45,477 bases of DNA from Sandaracinobacteroides sayramensis (GCF_022014495.1 NZ_JAKLSQ010000007.1:1-45477), one strand, 5' to 3'; counted from the first letter of the stretch, positions 15,029 to 24,061 are shown. A program made the numbers and translations. The notes: generated by a model not told the origin, from the letters alone.

Positions 15029-17701
15029 TCAGAATTTCGCCGTTATGCCGAGGGAGAAGCTGGTACCGACATCATAGGCGTTGATCAGCACCCGGTCGTC
15101 GCCCAACGTTTGTGACTCCCGATAGTTGGTACCCAGGATGTTGCGGACTTCGAACTTCAGCTCAATCGGCTGACGACCGAGATCGACTTCTTCCCGAAGC
15201 ACGAAATCGAGTTGGACCCCCGGCCGCTCGATATAATCGGGTGTGACGCCAGGGCCGCGTTGCGACACGCGGTCTGAGGCAAAGTTCACCAGCAGCGTCT
15301 GCTCGGAAAGCTTGCCTTCACGCTGCAGGCCAAGTTGAAGGTTGGCGACATGATCCGATTGCCCGGTCAGTGAATCGCCGTCGCTGAAGAAGAGCGTCGC
15401 CTCGGACGGGACACCACCGCTGCCGGGGCTGACCGTCGTGTCTCCAGCCTTCACCTTCAGCTTCGACTGCGTATAGGTGTAGTTGGCGCTGACAAGCAGC
15501 CGACGATCGGAGAAGAAGCCGGAATCGCCCAGAGACAGGAACTTCTGAACTTCGACTTCGGCACCATATAGCTGGGCTTCCGGCGCGTTGGCGAAGCTGG
15601 TGAAGATGCTGTTACCGGTGGTATAGGCAATAACTTCGATCGGCTTGTCGATCTTCTTGAAGAATCCTCCGACCAGCAGGCGCTCGTCGGTGTTGAAATA
15701 CCATTCGTAGCGCGCTTCCAGGTTCAAGAGCTCGGAATCGACCAGATAGCGGTTGCCGATGCTGGTCCGGTCATTATCGGTGTCGATATATTGCTGCGGC
15801 GCCAGTTCGCGGAACTGCGGCCGAGCTATTGTCTTCGAAGCCGCGAAGCGGAATTGCTGGTTTTCCGCGAAGTTCCAGGTGACGGTCGCCGCCGGCAGCC
15901 AATAACTTTCCGAGCGCGAGGTGCGCAGCGCGGCCGGATCGCCGGCATTCCCGAACAGATCCACGATCTGCAGGAACTGACGACCACTTTCGTAGCGAAC
16001 ACCCGCGTTCACTTTCAGACCATCGGCCAGTTCGGCTTCCACCTGGCCATAGCCGGCATGCGTGCGCAGCCCAGCTTCATAGGATGCTACGCCGGCGCCG
16101 CCTGTCTGCTCGCTAAGGGTGATATCGTAAGCGTAGATATTGAAGTCGGAAAGCAAGAAGTCCGGCCGCTGCTGCGTCACCGCCAGCGGCAGGGAGGCCT
16201 GTGGCAAATAGGCGAACTGCCTGCGGGTCGAATCCCGTTCGTTGTTCGAATAGGCATAGCCGGCCGACACCACGACAGGGCGGGCAGTGGGCAAGGAGTA
16301 GCCGACCCCCGCAGTCCCAGCCCAGACGGTGTCGTTCAGGTTGGAAAAGGCAATGCTGCTGCCCGTTCCGCCGCTGCGCAGGTTGTTCACATAGTCACCG
16401 ACTTCCGACGAATAGACATAAGTGTTGGTGCGCTCATAGGGTGAGTTCCGCTGCGATTTCGCGTAGGTGCCGCGCAAATCGAGGCTGAAGTCACCGAATT
16501 TGAACTCTGACACCAGCGACGACGAGAAAAGTTGTCGCTCGAGCCAGTTGGTGACACCACGGTTGATGTTATTGGTGCTGTTGCGATAGTCGTCGCCTGC
16601 TTCGATCCGTGCCTGTTTCAGGACATCGCGGATATAAACATTGGTGAAACGGACCTGATGCTCGCCGAATTCATAACCAACGCCGAGCAGGCCGTTCACG
16701 AGAATCCGGTTTTCGGTGGAAACGAAGCGAAAGACCTGGTCCGGCGAGAGGCGGTCTTCGGAAATCTGCTGAGCTGACTGACGGTCACCCTCGCGCGTCT
16801 GCCAGCTGTTCGACCAGTTAGCCGAGAAGATTACGCCGAGGCGATCTTCCCCCACATCCCAAGCCGTGCCGCCCGTGAAACCGAGCGACATGTTGGCGGG
16901 AATGGTATCGTTGCGCTGGATGAGATTGGTTTCAGCGTTGCGCAGGCTGGCCGTGATCGTCTTCATCTCGTCGACTGAGAAATTGCCGCCAGGCGCGATC
17001 AGCTTGCCGGAATTCATTGCCGCGCGCAAAGGTGCCGGGGCCGAACGGGCTCCACCATCGAAACCGGTCCAGTCGCTTTGCGAACCCCAATAGGTATAGC
17101 CCATCTGCCCGGTGGTGATGGTATCGCCCCCGATGGAGCCGGATACATTCAGGAAGGACTCTTCGGGCACGGCTCGGGTGGTGAGGTTGATGACACCGCC
17201 ACCGAATTCGCCTGGATAGTTGACTGAATAGCTCTTTTGGACAGCCGTCGAGGAAAGCAGATCGGTCGGGAAGATGTCGAGTGGGACCACCCGCTTCAGC
17301 GGCTCCGGCGAGGGGATGGGAAGGCCATTGAGGAGCGCCAGCGAGTAACGCTCTCCAAGGCCCCGCACATAGACATATTTGCCGCCGACGACCGACAAAC
17401 CGGTCACACGGGCGAGCGCGCCTGCGATATCGCCGTCACCCGCGCGATCGATGTCTGCCTGGGAGAGCACCGACAGCACCGAAGGCGTTGCCTTGATGAC
17501 ATTGGGAATGCTGCGACCAATGACGACGATATCGTCACCAGAAAGGCCTCCGGCACCGGGAGTTGAGACGTCCACATTCTGGTCGCCCCTATCCTGCCCG
17601 GCTTCATCGGCGGGCGATGCTTGCTGCGCCCAGGCGGCAGGCGACACGATACAAGCTAGCGCCGTCGTTCCCATCAGCAGAAGCCAGTTGGACAGTTTCA
17701 T
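15029..17701 (-). CDS. TonB-dependent outer-membrane receptor
   Basis: 890 residues. A signal peptide (cut after AWA, residue 25) is followed by a TonB-box-like DDIVVIG (56-62), a plug domain (about 65-180: VKATPSVLSVLSQADIDRAG-like region, LARVTGLSV, YVYVRGLGERY, and the plug end GGGVINLTTRAVP) and a long beta-barrel ending in the outer-membrane signal SLGITAKF with terminal Phe. It would import a scarce nutrient using TonB energy; the substrate is unknown. There is no N-terminal STN domain, so it is a transporter without direct sigma signalling. GGGGGA precedes ATG 17701. It lies 74 bases behind a beta-helix-like lipoprotein on the same strand, most likely its surface partner. Confidence 0.93.
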   Translation of the reverse strand: MKLSNWLLLMGTTALACIVSPAAWAQQASPADEAGQDRGDQNVDVSTPGAGGLSGDDIVVIGRSIPNVIKATPSVLSVLSQADIDRAGDGDIAGALARVTGLSVVGGKYVYVRGLGERYSLALLNGLPIPSPEPLKRVVPLDIFPTDLLSSTAVQKSYSVNYPGEFGGGVINLTTRAVPEESFLNVSGSIGGDTITTGQMGYTYWGSQSDWTGFDGGARSAPAPLRAAMNSGKLIAPGGNFSVDEMKTITASLRNAETNLIQRNDTIPANMSLGFTGGTAWDVGEDRLGVIFSANWSNSWQTREGDRQSAQQISEDRLSPDQVFRFVSTENRILVNGLLGVGYEFGEHQVRFTNVYIRDVLKQARIEAGDDYRNSTNNINRGVTNWLERQLFSSSLVSEFKFGDFSLDLRGTYAKSQRNSPYERTNTYVYSSEVGDYVNNLRSGGTGSSIAFSNLNDTVWAGTAGVGYSLPTARPVVVSAGYAYSNNERDSTRRQFAYLPQASLPLAVTQQRPDFLLSDFNIYAYDITLSEQTGGAGVASYEAGLRTHAGYGQVEAELADGLKVNAGVRYESGRQFLQIVDLFGNAGDPAALRTSRSESYWLPAATVTWNFAENQQFRFAASKTIARPQFRELAPQQYIDTDNDRTSIGNRYLVDSELLNLEARYEWYFNTDERLLVGGFFKKIDKPIEVIAYTTGNSIFTSFANAPEAQLYGAEVEVQKFLSLGDSGFFSDRRLLVSANYTYTQSKLKVKAGDTTVSPGSGGVPSEATLFFSDGDSLTGQSDHVANLQLGLQREGKLSEQTLLVNFASDRVSQRGPGVTPDYIERPGVQLDFVLREEVDLGRQPIELKFEVRNILGTNYRESQTLGDDRVLINAYDVGTSFSLGITAKF

Positions 17702-17738
17702 GTTTCTTTATCCCCCGATGATCGCGCGAAAGGTCCGG

Positions 17739-17771
17739 AAAGGGCGGCCGGACATACCGGCCGCCCCTTTT
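17739..17771 (-). terminator. Intercistronic hairpin between lipoprotein and receptor genes
   Basis: GGGCGGCCGG (17742-17751) pairs with CCGGCCGCCC (17757-17766) around a 5-base loop, extended by A/T pairs on both sides. It begins about 5 bases after the lipoprotein stop and about 40 bases before the receptor start. It may attenuate or process the message so that the two proteins are made in different amounts. Confidence 0.6.
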
Positions 17772-17775
17772 CGGA

Positions 17776-19380
17776 TCAGGGCTGGATAGGAAGCGGCGGG
17801 GCGGTGCAGAGGCTCAGGCCAGCAGGCGTGAAACCGACATTGTTACTGCCGCAGGCCCAGCCGGCGAACCAAGTGTCTGCCTCGTTCTCGAAGGCACCGA
17901 CATAATTCGCATTCCGGAGATAGGAGTTGATGGTGGACGCATCGAAAGCAGCCACGGCCTTGGCGCCGCTGCCGGGCCAGAATTGGCCGGTGAGAGCATT
18001 GGCGCCGTTCAGCACATTGCCGCGGCTGTCCCCGCCCCAGGCTGCCGCACCCGTGGGCAGGGTCGTCAGGATGTTGGTAGCTTGCTCCGTGGTGACGCCA
18101 GAGTCTCCATAAGCAGCGCCACCGGCGGCCTCGATGATCACCGAACGGAAGTTCGGCGGGCCTGCCTTCTGAGCCGCGGTGTTCGGGGCGGCAATCGTGG
18201 AGGCTTCGCGGAAGTGGACGCCACGCACCAGCGAGGTGAGGATACCGTTCACCAGATTATAGTCGGTGCCGCCACGGAAGAACAGCGAGTGCGAAGCGTT
18301 GTCGGCATTGCTGTTGCGGCCGATGAAGGTGAAGTTGGCGAAGGTCGGCCGCGAACGTGGACGCAGAGCGTCGTCGCCCGAGCTGTTCGCTTCGATCACA
18401 TGGTTGCTGGTGTGGTTAAGCGGACGCTGCGCAACCAGCACGAACTGGTTGTAGCCGCGATAGCCATTGTCCGTGTCGAGCGAATCGTCGTCGGCGCCCG
18501 TCACAATCAGATAACGTCCGTTCACCGTGCCACCGAACCATTCGATTCCATCGTCCGAACCGTTGTGCACCTGGATATGCTCGAAGGTGGTGCCGCTGCC
18601 GACGCCGCCCAAGGTGATGCCGTTCAGCTCGTTGCCCGGTGTCACCTGGAAGCCGGCGTAGCGCACCTGGAGATAGTTCAGGCGGCCGCTGCTGTCATTC
18701 GCGACGGCGCCGCCATAGTAGCCGCCCGCGCCTTCGATCTCCTGTTCGCACTGGGCGGTGCCGCCTTCGGCACCCGCCGCATCGCAGCGATTGTTGGGCG
18801 CGCGGCCGAGCAACACAAGACCACCCCAGTCACCGATCGAATCCTCGGTGGCGGTACCCACGATGTTCGAACGGCTGGTCATCACGATCGGACGCGTGGC
18901 GGTTCCCACGGCAATGATCTGCGAGCCACGCTCGACCAGCAGGTAGTCGGCACCCGAGGAGCCGAAGATCACCACGCCGGGATCGATGGTGATGGAGGCG
19001 CGCACGCCGCCAGTCTTATTGCCTTCGGCGCCGATGTCCTGGCCGATGCGAACGCCGCCATTGAGCGAATAGACGAGATTGGCGATGTTGGGCAGCGCGA
19101 GGTTCGTGGTGACCGCACCCCTCAGCTCGCAGTTGCGGAGAACCTGACCCGTGCCGGAGGTGATCGTGCCCTGATCCGTCGTGCCCGTCGGGCAGGCGTC
19201 GCCGCCCGGGGTGGGGGTCGGCGTCGGCGTCGGGGTGGGCGTCGGCGTCGGGGTGGGCGTCGGGGTGGGCGTCGGGACGACGATCACACCGTCGCCGGGA
19301 GAGGCGACGTCGGTGGCGCCGGAGCAGGCGGCGAGCGCCACGGCCGACCCAAGCAGGAGCAGGGCACGAAGATGAGACAT
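17776..19380 (-). CDS. Surface lipoprotein with (Pro-Thr)11 tether and beta-helix-like domain
   Basis: About 534 residues. ATG 19380 follows GGGGA and opens a signal peptide with lipobox LAAC (Cys19). Residues about 36-58 are eleven Pro-Thr repeats, an extended tether like those joining a lipid anchor to a surface domain. The rest is rich in short turns and strands (IDPGVVIFGSSGADYLLVERG, GDWGGLVLLGRAPNNRCD, DDGIEWFGGTVNGRYLIVTG, DDDSLDTDNGYRGYN), consistent with a parallel beta-helix; clusters of Asp could bind calcium. The family is widespread but, to my knowledge, has no firm function. Its partner is the TonB-dependent receptor 74 bases downstream, so a role in capturing that receptor's substrate is a reasonable inference. 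Four cysteines occur in the mature domain region (NNRC, AQCEQ, WACG, LC). Confidence 0.8.
   Translation of the reverse strand: MSHLRALLLLGSAVALAACSGATDVASPGDGVIVVPTPTPTPTPTPTPTPTPTPTPTPGGDACPTGTTDQGTITSGTGQVLRNCELRGAVTTNLALPNIANLVYSLNGGVRIGQDIGAEGNKTGGVRASITIDPGVVIFGSSGADYLLVERGSQIIAVGTATRPIVMTSRSNIVGTATEDSIGDWGGLVLLGRAPNNRCDAAGAEGGTAQCEQEIEGAGGYYGGAVANDSSGRLNYLQVRYAGFQVTPGNELNGITLGGVGSGTTFEHIQVHNGSDDGIEWFGGTVNGRYLIVTGADDDSLDTDNGYRGYNQFVLVAQRPLNHTSNHVIEANSSGDDALRPRSRPTFANFTFIGRNSNADNASHSLFFRGGTDYNLVNGILTSLVRGVHFREASTIAAPNTAAQKAGPPNFRSVIIEAAGGAAYGDSGVTTEQATNILTTLPTGAAAWGGDSRGNVLNGANALTGQFWPGSGAKAVAAFDASTINSYLRNANYVGAFENEADTWFAGWACGSNNVGFTPAGLSLCTAPPLPIQP
19208..19276 (-). repeat. Hexamer-based tandem repeat encoding the Pro-Thr tether
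   Basis: About eleven 6-base units (CCSACS, read on the minus strand) run without interruption inside the lipoprotein gene. Because the unit is 6 bases, gain or loss of copies changes tether length without shifting the frame. Confidence 0.85.
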
Positions 19381-19524
19381 TGGTTCCCCTTTTCGGAAAT
19401 GTGCGAATCTCAGCCGCATTTCCGCACTCGGCGGCCCCGCGGACCGAGCCTCCCTAGCCGGGGCAAATGGCAGTCTCGTTTCGAAGATGTGACCAACAGA
19501 TTGCGTTATTGTTTCTGATTTATT
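19381..19524 (-). promoter_or_regulatory. Presumed promoter region of the lipoprotein-receptor unit
   Basis: The 144 bases between the helicase stop and the lipoprotein start include an AT-rich stretch (about 19499-19530) that is the most likely place for the promoter of the minus-strand unit. I cannot fix -35 and -10 boxes with confidence. Confidence 0.35.
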
Positions 19525-21912
19525 TCACACTTCGCGGTCGTCCCGCAGCAGTTCCGCCAGCAGCTCCGCCTCCCCCATTCCGGAAACCCCTTCCGCCCCG
19601 ATCTCGATCAGGATCGGGATGCTGAGCGGGCTCGGGCGCTCCAGGCGGCTGACGACCAGCTCCTCGCGGGCGCGGGCGATCAGGGCGTGCAGCCGGGCGA
19701 TGTCGGTGAGGCGGCTGGAAGCCTCCGCCCAGGCCGCTTCCAGCAGCAGGTGGCCGGGCTCGTGGCGTTGCAGCACGTCGTAGATGAGGTCGGTGGAAAC
19801 CGTCATCTGCCGCCCCGTCTTGCGGGCGCCGGGCCGCTGCCGCTCCACCAGCCCGGAAATGATGGCGACATCGCGGAAAGCCCGGCGCAGGAAAGGGGTG
19901 GCGCCGATCCATTCCTCCAGTTCCTCGGCGACGATGTCGCCGGCGAACAGGCTGGCCGGATCCTCCACCGGTTCCAGCCCCCAGACGCCCAGCACATAGT
20001 CGGTCGCCACGAAGCCCATGGGTTTCAGCCCGCGCTTCTCCATCCGCTGCGTCAGCAGCATCCCCAGCGACTGGTGGGCGTTGCGGCCCTCGAAGCCATA
20101 GAGCAGCAGGTGGTGCCGGCCTTCGCGCGGGAAGCTCTCGGCCAGCAGCTTGTCGGCGGGCGGCAGGCGGGAATGGCGGCGCTGCATCTCCAGCCAGTCG
20201 CGCACATCGGCCGGCATGCGCCGCCATTGGGCGGGATCGGCCAGCATGCCCCGCACGCGGCGCGCGAGATGGGTGGACAGCGGCATGCGCCCGCCTTCAT
20301 AGCTGGGAACCGACGGCGCGCCGCGCGCCAGCCTCGTGTAAAGATCGGTTTCGGAACGGCCGGTCAGTTCCAGCGTCAGGCCGGCGAAGAGGAAGCGGTC
20401 GCCCAGGCGCAGCTGCGTCGCGAACCATTCCTCCACCTGGCCCAGCGCCCGGCCCCGCCCCAGCCGGACGGTCATCGCCGGCGCCTCGACGATCACCCCG
20501 GCGTTCAGCCGGTGCTGCTGGGCCAGCTTCGGATGCGTCAGGCGGAAGCGGCCCGGCGCCTCCTCCACCAGACGGCGGTAGCGGTCGTAGCCGGAAAGCG
20601 CGTAGCCGCCGGTCGCCACGAAGGCGAGCGCCCGGTCGAAGGAGTCGCGGCTCAGCCCGGCATAAGGGGCCGCCAGCCGGATTTCCGCGTAGAGGCTCCC
20701 GGCCTCGAACGGGCCGGCGCAGGCGATCCCCATGATATGCTGCGCCAGCACGTCCAGCCCGCCGGGGCGGTGCGGCTCCGCATCCAGCTCGCCTTCGGCC
20801 ACCGCGTCCAGGCAGGCGAGCGCTTCCAGATATTCGAAGCGGTTGCCCGGCACGATCACCGCGCGGCTGGCTTCGTCCAGCCGGTGGTTGGAGCGGCCGA
20901 CCCGCTGCAGCAGCCGCGCCGCGCCCTTGGGCGCCCCCATCTGCACCACCAGATCGACATCGCCCCAGTCGATCCCGAGGTCGAGGCTGGAGGTGGCAAC
21001 GACCGCCTTCAGCCGGCCGGACACCAGCGCGGCTTCCGCTTTCAGCCGCGCCTCGGCGCTGAGCGAGCCATGGTGGAGGCCGATGGGCAGGGCCTTGTCG
21101 TTTTCGGTCCACAGGTCGCGGAACAGCAGCTCGGCGATGGAGCGGGTGTTGGCGAAGACGATGGATTGCCGGGCTTCCTCCAGCAGTTCCATCACCTCGC
21201 GCGCGGCATGGCGGCCGTTGTGCCCGGCCCATGGGATTTCACCGCGCGGCACCAGGATGGAAATGTCGGGCGGGACCGCTTCCGCCCCCCGCACGATTTC
21301 CACTTCGGCACCGGGGGCCAGCCAGTTCGCCATGGCCGGCGGGTCGGCGATGGTGGCCGACAGGCCCACCAGCCGCAGGCGCGGCGCCAGCGTGCGCAGC
21401 CGGGCCGCGGCCAGCGCCAGCAGGTCGCCGCGCTTGCTGGTGGCGAAGGCGTGGATCTCGTCTATGATCAGCGTTTCCAGATCGGCGAACAGCCGTTCGG
21501 CTTCCGGCCATGTCAGAAGCAGGCTGAGGCTCTCCGGCGTCGTCAGCAATATGTCGGGCGGGCGCTGCCGCTGGCGGCGCTTCGCTTCGCTGGAGGTGTC
21601 GCCGGTGCGGGTTTCCACGCCCAGCGGCAGGCCCGCCTCGCGGATGGGGGTGGCGAGGTTGCGCTCCACATCGGCGGCCAGCGCCTTCAGCGGCGAGACA
21701 TAGAGCGCCTTCAGGCCGGGGCGCGGCCCCTTTTCCGCCGCATCCGCCAGCACCGGCAGGAAGCCCGACAGGGTCTTGCCCGCGCCGGTCGCCGCCACGA
21801 GCAGGGTGTGGCGGCCGGGGCGGGCCGCCTCCAGCATGGCAAGCTGGTGGCTACGCGGGCGCCAGCCGCGTGCCGCGAACCAGTCTTCCAGCGGTTTGGG
21901 GAGCGAGGCCAT
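19525..21912 (-). CDS. Lhr-type ligase-associated DNA damage response DEXH helicase
   Basis: 795 residues. Superfamily 2 helicase motifs are in order: Q-like PRSHQLAML, motif I ATGAGKT (41-47), TTPESL (about 124-129), DEIH (151-154), SAT (185-187), motif IV-V region SIVFANTR and ATSSLDLGIDWGDVDLVVQ, and motif VI QRVGRSNHR. The C-terminal half matches the winged-helix and Lhr core of the bacterial subfamily that is normally encoded with an ATP-dependent DNA ligase, an exonuclease and a PdeM-like phosphoesterase. None of those partners is in this window. The role is likely 3'-5' unwinding in DNA repair. A run of G precedes ATG 21912. Confidence 0.9.
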   Translation of the reverse strand: MASLPKPLEDWFAARGWRPRSHQLAMLEAARPGRHTLLVAATGAGKTLSGFLPVLADAAEKGPRPGLKALYVSPLKALAADVERNLATPIREAGLPLGVETRTGDTSSEAKRRQRQRPPDILLTTPESLSLLLTWPEAERLFADLETLIIDEIHAFATSKRGDLLALAAARLRTLAPRLRLVGLSATIADPPAMANWLAPGAEVEIVRGAEAVPPDISILVPRGEIPWAGHNGRHAAREVMELLEEARQSIVFANTRSIAELLFRDLWTENDKALPIGLHHGSLSAEARLKAEAALVSGRLKAVVATSSLDLGIDWGDVDLVVQMGAPKGAARLLQRVGRSNHRLDEASRAVIVPGNRFEYLEALACLDAVAEGELDAEPHRPGGLDVLAQHIMGIACAGPFEAGSLYAEIRLAAPYAGLSRDSFDRALAFVATGGYALSGYDRYRRLVEEAPGRFRLTHPKLAQQHRLNAGVIVEAPAMTVRLGRGRALGQVEEWFATQLRLGDRFLFAGLTLELTGRSETDLYTRLARGAPSVPSYEGGRMPLSTHLARRVRGMLADPAQWRRMPADVRDWLEMQRRHSRLPPADKLLAESFPREGRHHLLLYGFEGRNAHQSLGMLLTQRMEKRGLKPMGFVATDYVLGVWGLEPVEDPASLFAGDIVAEELEEWIGATPFLRRAFRDVAIISGLVERQRPGARKTGRQMTVSTDLIYDVLQRHEPGHLLLEAAWAEASSRLTDIARLHALIARAREELVVSRLERPSPLSIPILIEIGAEGVSGMGEAELLAELLRDDREV

Positions 21913-21953
21913 CGCCCCCCATTTAGGTGTTCATGGCCGCTTGCGCGATGGCC

Positions 21954-22337
21954 TCAGGCCGGCATGCGGTGCAGCGCGCAGAGCTTGTTGCCGGCCGGAT
22001 CGCGCAGATAGGCGAGATAGAGCTTGCCGGCCGGCCCTTCCCGCACGCCGGGCGGGTCTTCGCAGGCGCTGCCGCCGGCCTTCAGGCCGGCCGCGTGCCA
22101 GGCGTCCGCCTGCTCGGGCGAGGCCATGGCGAAACCGACGGTGGAGCCATTGCCGCAACTCGCCGGCGCGCCGTTCAGCGGCCTGGTGATCGCGAAGACC
22201 CCGGTGGGCGTCATCCAGAAGATCCGCCCCTTGTCGTCGGCAAAGCCCGGCTGCACGCCGATGACGCCCAGAGTGGAGTCGTAAAAGGCCCGGGACGCGG
22301 CGATGTCGTCCGCCCCCAGCATGACATGGCTGAACAT
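21954..22337 (-). CDS. VOC (glyoxalase/bleomycin-resistance) family protein
   Basis: 127 residues with two beta-alpha-beta-beta-beta units. It opens with MFSHVMLGADDIAASRAFYD, the standard metal-ligand-bearing first strand (His4), and ends with KLYLAYLRDPAGNKLCALHR, the second unit's typical RDPxGN signature. Family members use a metal to isomerise, cleave or bind small substrates; the substrate here is unknown. AGGGGAGA lies upstream of ATG 22337. It is followed on the same strand by the helicase, 41 bases later, with no evident functional link. Confidence 0.9.
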   Translation of the reverse strand: MFSHVMLGADDIAASRAFYDSTLGVIGVQPGFADDKGRIFWMTPTGVFAITRPLNGAPASCGNGSTVGFAMASPEQADAWHAAGLKAGGSACEDPPGVREGPAGKLYLAYLRDPAGNKLCALHRMPA

Positions 22338-22414
22338 GGTTTTTCTTCTCCCCTGCGGTGGTCCGTTCGGGGCGCCTGATGCGCCACGCCCGTGCACCAT
22401 GGCCTTCCCGGCCT

Positions 22415-23098
22415 TCAGTCGTCCACCCGCACTTTTCGGAAGTCCTGCCCTTCGGGGGCGCCGGGCGGGACGAGCGCGCCCTCCCGGATCTCCAGCGGCC
22501 AGTCGCGAAAGTCCCGCGTGCCTAGGTCGCGCGGGTCGAGCCGGAAGCGCAGGCGATGCCCTTTGGCAAGATCGACGGCGAATTCGGGCGATCGCGCATC
22601 GAACAGCGGGATTCGGAAGCGGACCGCGACCGGCACGGCTCCGGCTTCGAGCGGCGCTTCCAGCCAGTCCGTGCCCGTCCGCGCTTCGACGATGCTGCCG
22701 TCGGACAGGCGAAGCTCCACCTCCACGTCGCGGATCGGCCGGCCGTTCGCCCCTTCCAGAAGCAGCGCGAACTGCTTCGGCTCGCCCTTTTCCGTTTCGG
22801 CCAGCGTCCATTCGGGCGGGCGCGGCTCCGGGCTGGTGGTCAACAGGATGCGGTTTCCCTCCCGCCGCCAGTTTCCCTCGGCCTGCTCGTCGAGCGCGCC
22901 ATAGCTGAGGCCATAGCGGAAGCGGCCGTCGCCGAGCAGTTCCAGACCGGCCGCCGCCTCCCGCACGCCCATCAGCATATACTGGCCTGCAAGGCTGGCG
23001 TTTTCGGCGCTGGCGCTTTCGGTGCCCGGAGCCGCCGCCAACGCCGCCGGCGCGGCCGCCAGGAACAGCCCGGCGAAAAGGGCGGGAAGAAAGCGCAT
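22415..23098 (-). CDS. Exported protein of unknown function
   Basis: 227 residues from ATG 23098, which opens a clear signal peptide (MRFLPALFAGLFLAAAPAAL). The ATG 15 bases upstream gives a longer n-region and is also possible. The mature part begins with a lipocalin- or META-like strand pattern (AGQYMLMGVREAAAGLELLG, then FRYGLSYGALDEQAEGNWRR), followed by a second beta-rich half with a PIRDVEVELRLSDG segment like an Ig-fold. No catalytic motif is seen. It precedes the VOC gene by 77 bases on the same strand. Family not recognised. Confidence 0.75.
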   Translation of the reverse strand: MRFLPALFAGLFLAAAPAALAAAPGTESASAENASLAGQYMLMGVREAAAGLELLGDGRFRYGLSYGALDEQAEGNWRREGNRILLTTSPEPRPPEWTLAETEKGEPKQFALLLEGANGRPIRDVEVELRLSDGSIVEARTGTDWLEAPLEAGAVPVAVRFRIPLFDARSPEFAVDLAKGHRLRFRLDPRDLGTRDFRDWPLEIREGALVPPGAPEGQDFRKVRVDD

Positions 23099-23275
23099 GG
23101 CCGCTTCTGCCATGCGGGGCGCGAGTCGCGCCAGATGCGCGCGCACCCTCCCGGCATCCCCGTCGCATTTCTCCTGAGGCCCTTGCTCTTGCAAGGACTC
23201 CGGCCGCCCGCATAAGCAGTCCGCGGCTTGACGAAGGGAGAGGGGTCGTTCGGGTCGCAGTGGGAGTGTCGCGCA

Positions 23276-24061
23276 ATGGGCATGGAAAGCTCAAGCCTGA
23301 AACAGCAGGTGGCCCTTGTCACCATCATGTCGGTGAAGGACATACGGCCGGCGGCCGTGGCCCTGCGCGACATCGCCTGGGATCGCGCCAATCTGCGCAT
23401 CGCGCTGGCCGACAATATCGCCAGCAAGACGCCGTTGATGGACGAGGATGGCGGCATCCTCGCCGCCGAGGTGTTCGGCTGGAACGCCCCCAACGAGCGC
23501 TGGTGGGCCGACACCCGCCTCGCCCTCTCCTCGCCGCTGCCGCGCGCCTGCCGCTATGAAAGCGAGCCTTTCTGGGTGAACGCCGAGGGGTTCCGAACGC
23601 CCCAGCCCAACCGCTATCTGGAAGCGATCGACCTTTCCAATTTCGAGAAGCGGGCGCTCTGCAGGTCGGCCATCGTCATCCCGGTGCATCTGCCCTTCGG
23701 CCAGATCGGAATCGCCACCTATGCGGCGGCCGACCCGACCCGGCTGGACCTCTCCGCCGAATATGGCGAACATGCCGACGCCCTCTATCTGCTGACGCAT
23801 CGCTTCATCGCCGGCTGCGTGAAGGCGCTGCGCACCCGCCAGTGGCTGCCCGCCGACTGCCAGCTCACCAAGCGCGAGGTGGAATGCCTGCGCTGGGCCT
23901 CCATCGGCAAGACCGACAAGGAAATCTCCATGATCCTCGGCCGCAGCCATGCGACCGTGCGCTTCCACATCCAGAACGCCGGCGAGAAGCTGGACGCGGT
24001 GAACCGCAGCCAGACCATCTTCAAGGCCGCGCAGCTCGGCTATCTGGGCTACGCCGCATGA
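23276..24061 (+). CDS. LuxR-family transcriptional regulator (solo)
   Basis: About 261 residues from ATG 23276, which has GGGAG 9 bases upstream; an in-frame ATG lies at 23228. The C-terminal 65 residues form a LuxR helix-turn-helix (LTKREVECLRWASIGKTDKE, then ISMILGRSHATVRFHIQNAG, KLDAVNRSQTIFKAAQLGYL). The N-terminal 180 residues resemble the autoinducer-binding domain in size and in the FEKRALCRSAIVIPVHLPFG stretch, but I cannot confirm the usual Trp/Asp ligand residues. No luxI gene is in the window, so it may respond to a diffusible, foreign or internal signal. It is divergent from the exported-protein gene. Confidence 0.88.
   Translation: MGMESSSLKQQVALVTIMSVKDIRPAAVALRDIAWDRANLRIALADNIASKTPLMDEDGGILAAEVFGWNAPNERWWADTRLALSSPLPRACRYESEPFWVNAEGFRTPQPNRYLEAIDLSNFEKRALCRSAIVIPVHLPFGQIGIATYAAADPTRLDLSAEYGEHADALYLLTHRFIAGCVKALRTRQWLPADCQLTKREVECLRWASIGKTDKEISMILGRSHATVRFHIQNAGEKLDAVNRSQTIFKAAQLGYLGYAA

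Noticed and set aside
19208-19276. CRISPR or satellite array
   Set aside because: The repeat is a 6-base coding unit without spacers and is in frame within a lipoprotein gene.
19441-19530. Pho box upstream of the lipoprotein-receptor pair
   Set aside because: Only isolated half-site-like strings (CTGTTGG, CTGCCAT) occur, not at an 11-base spacing.
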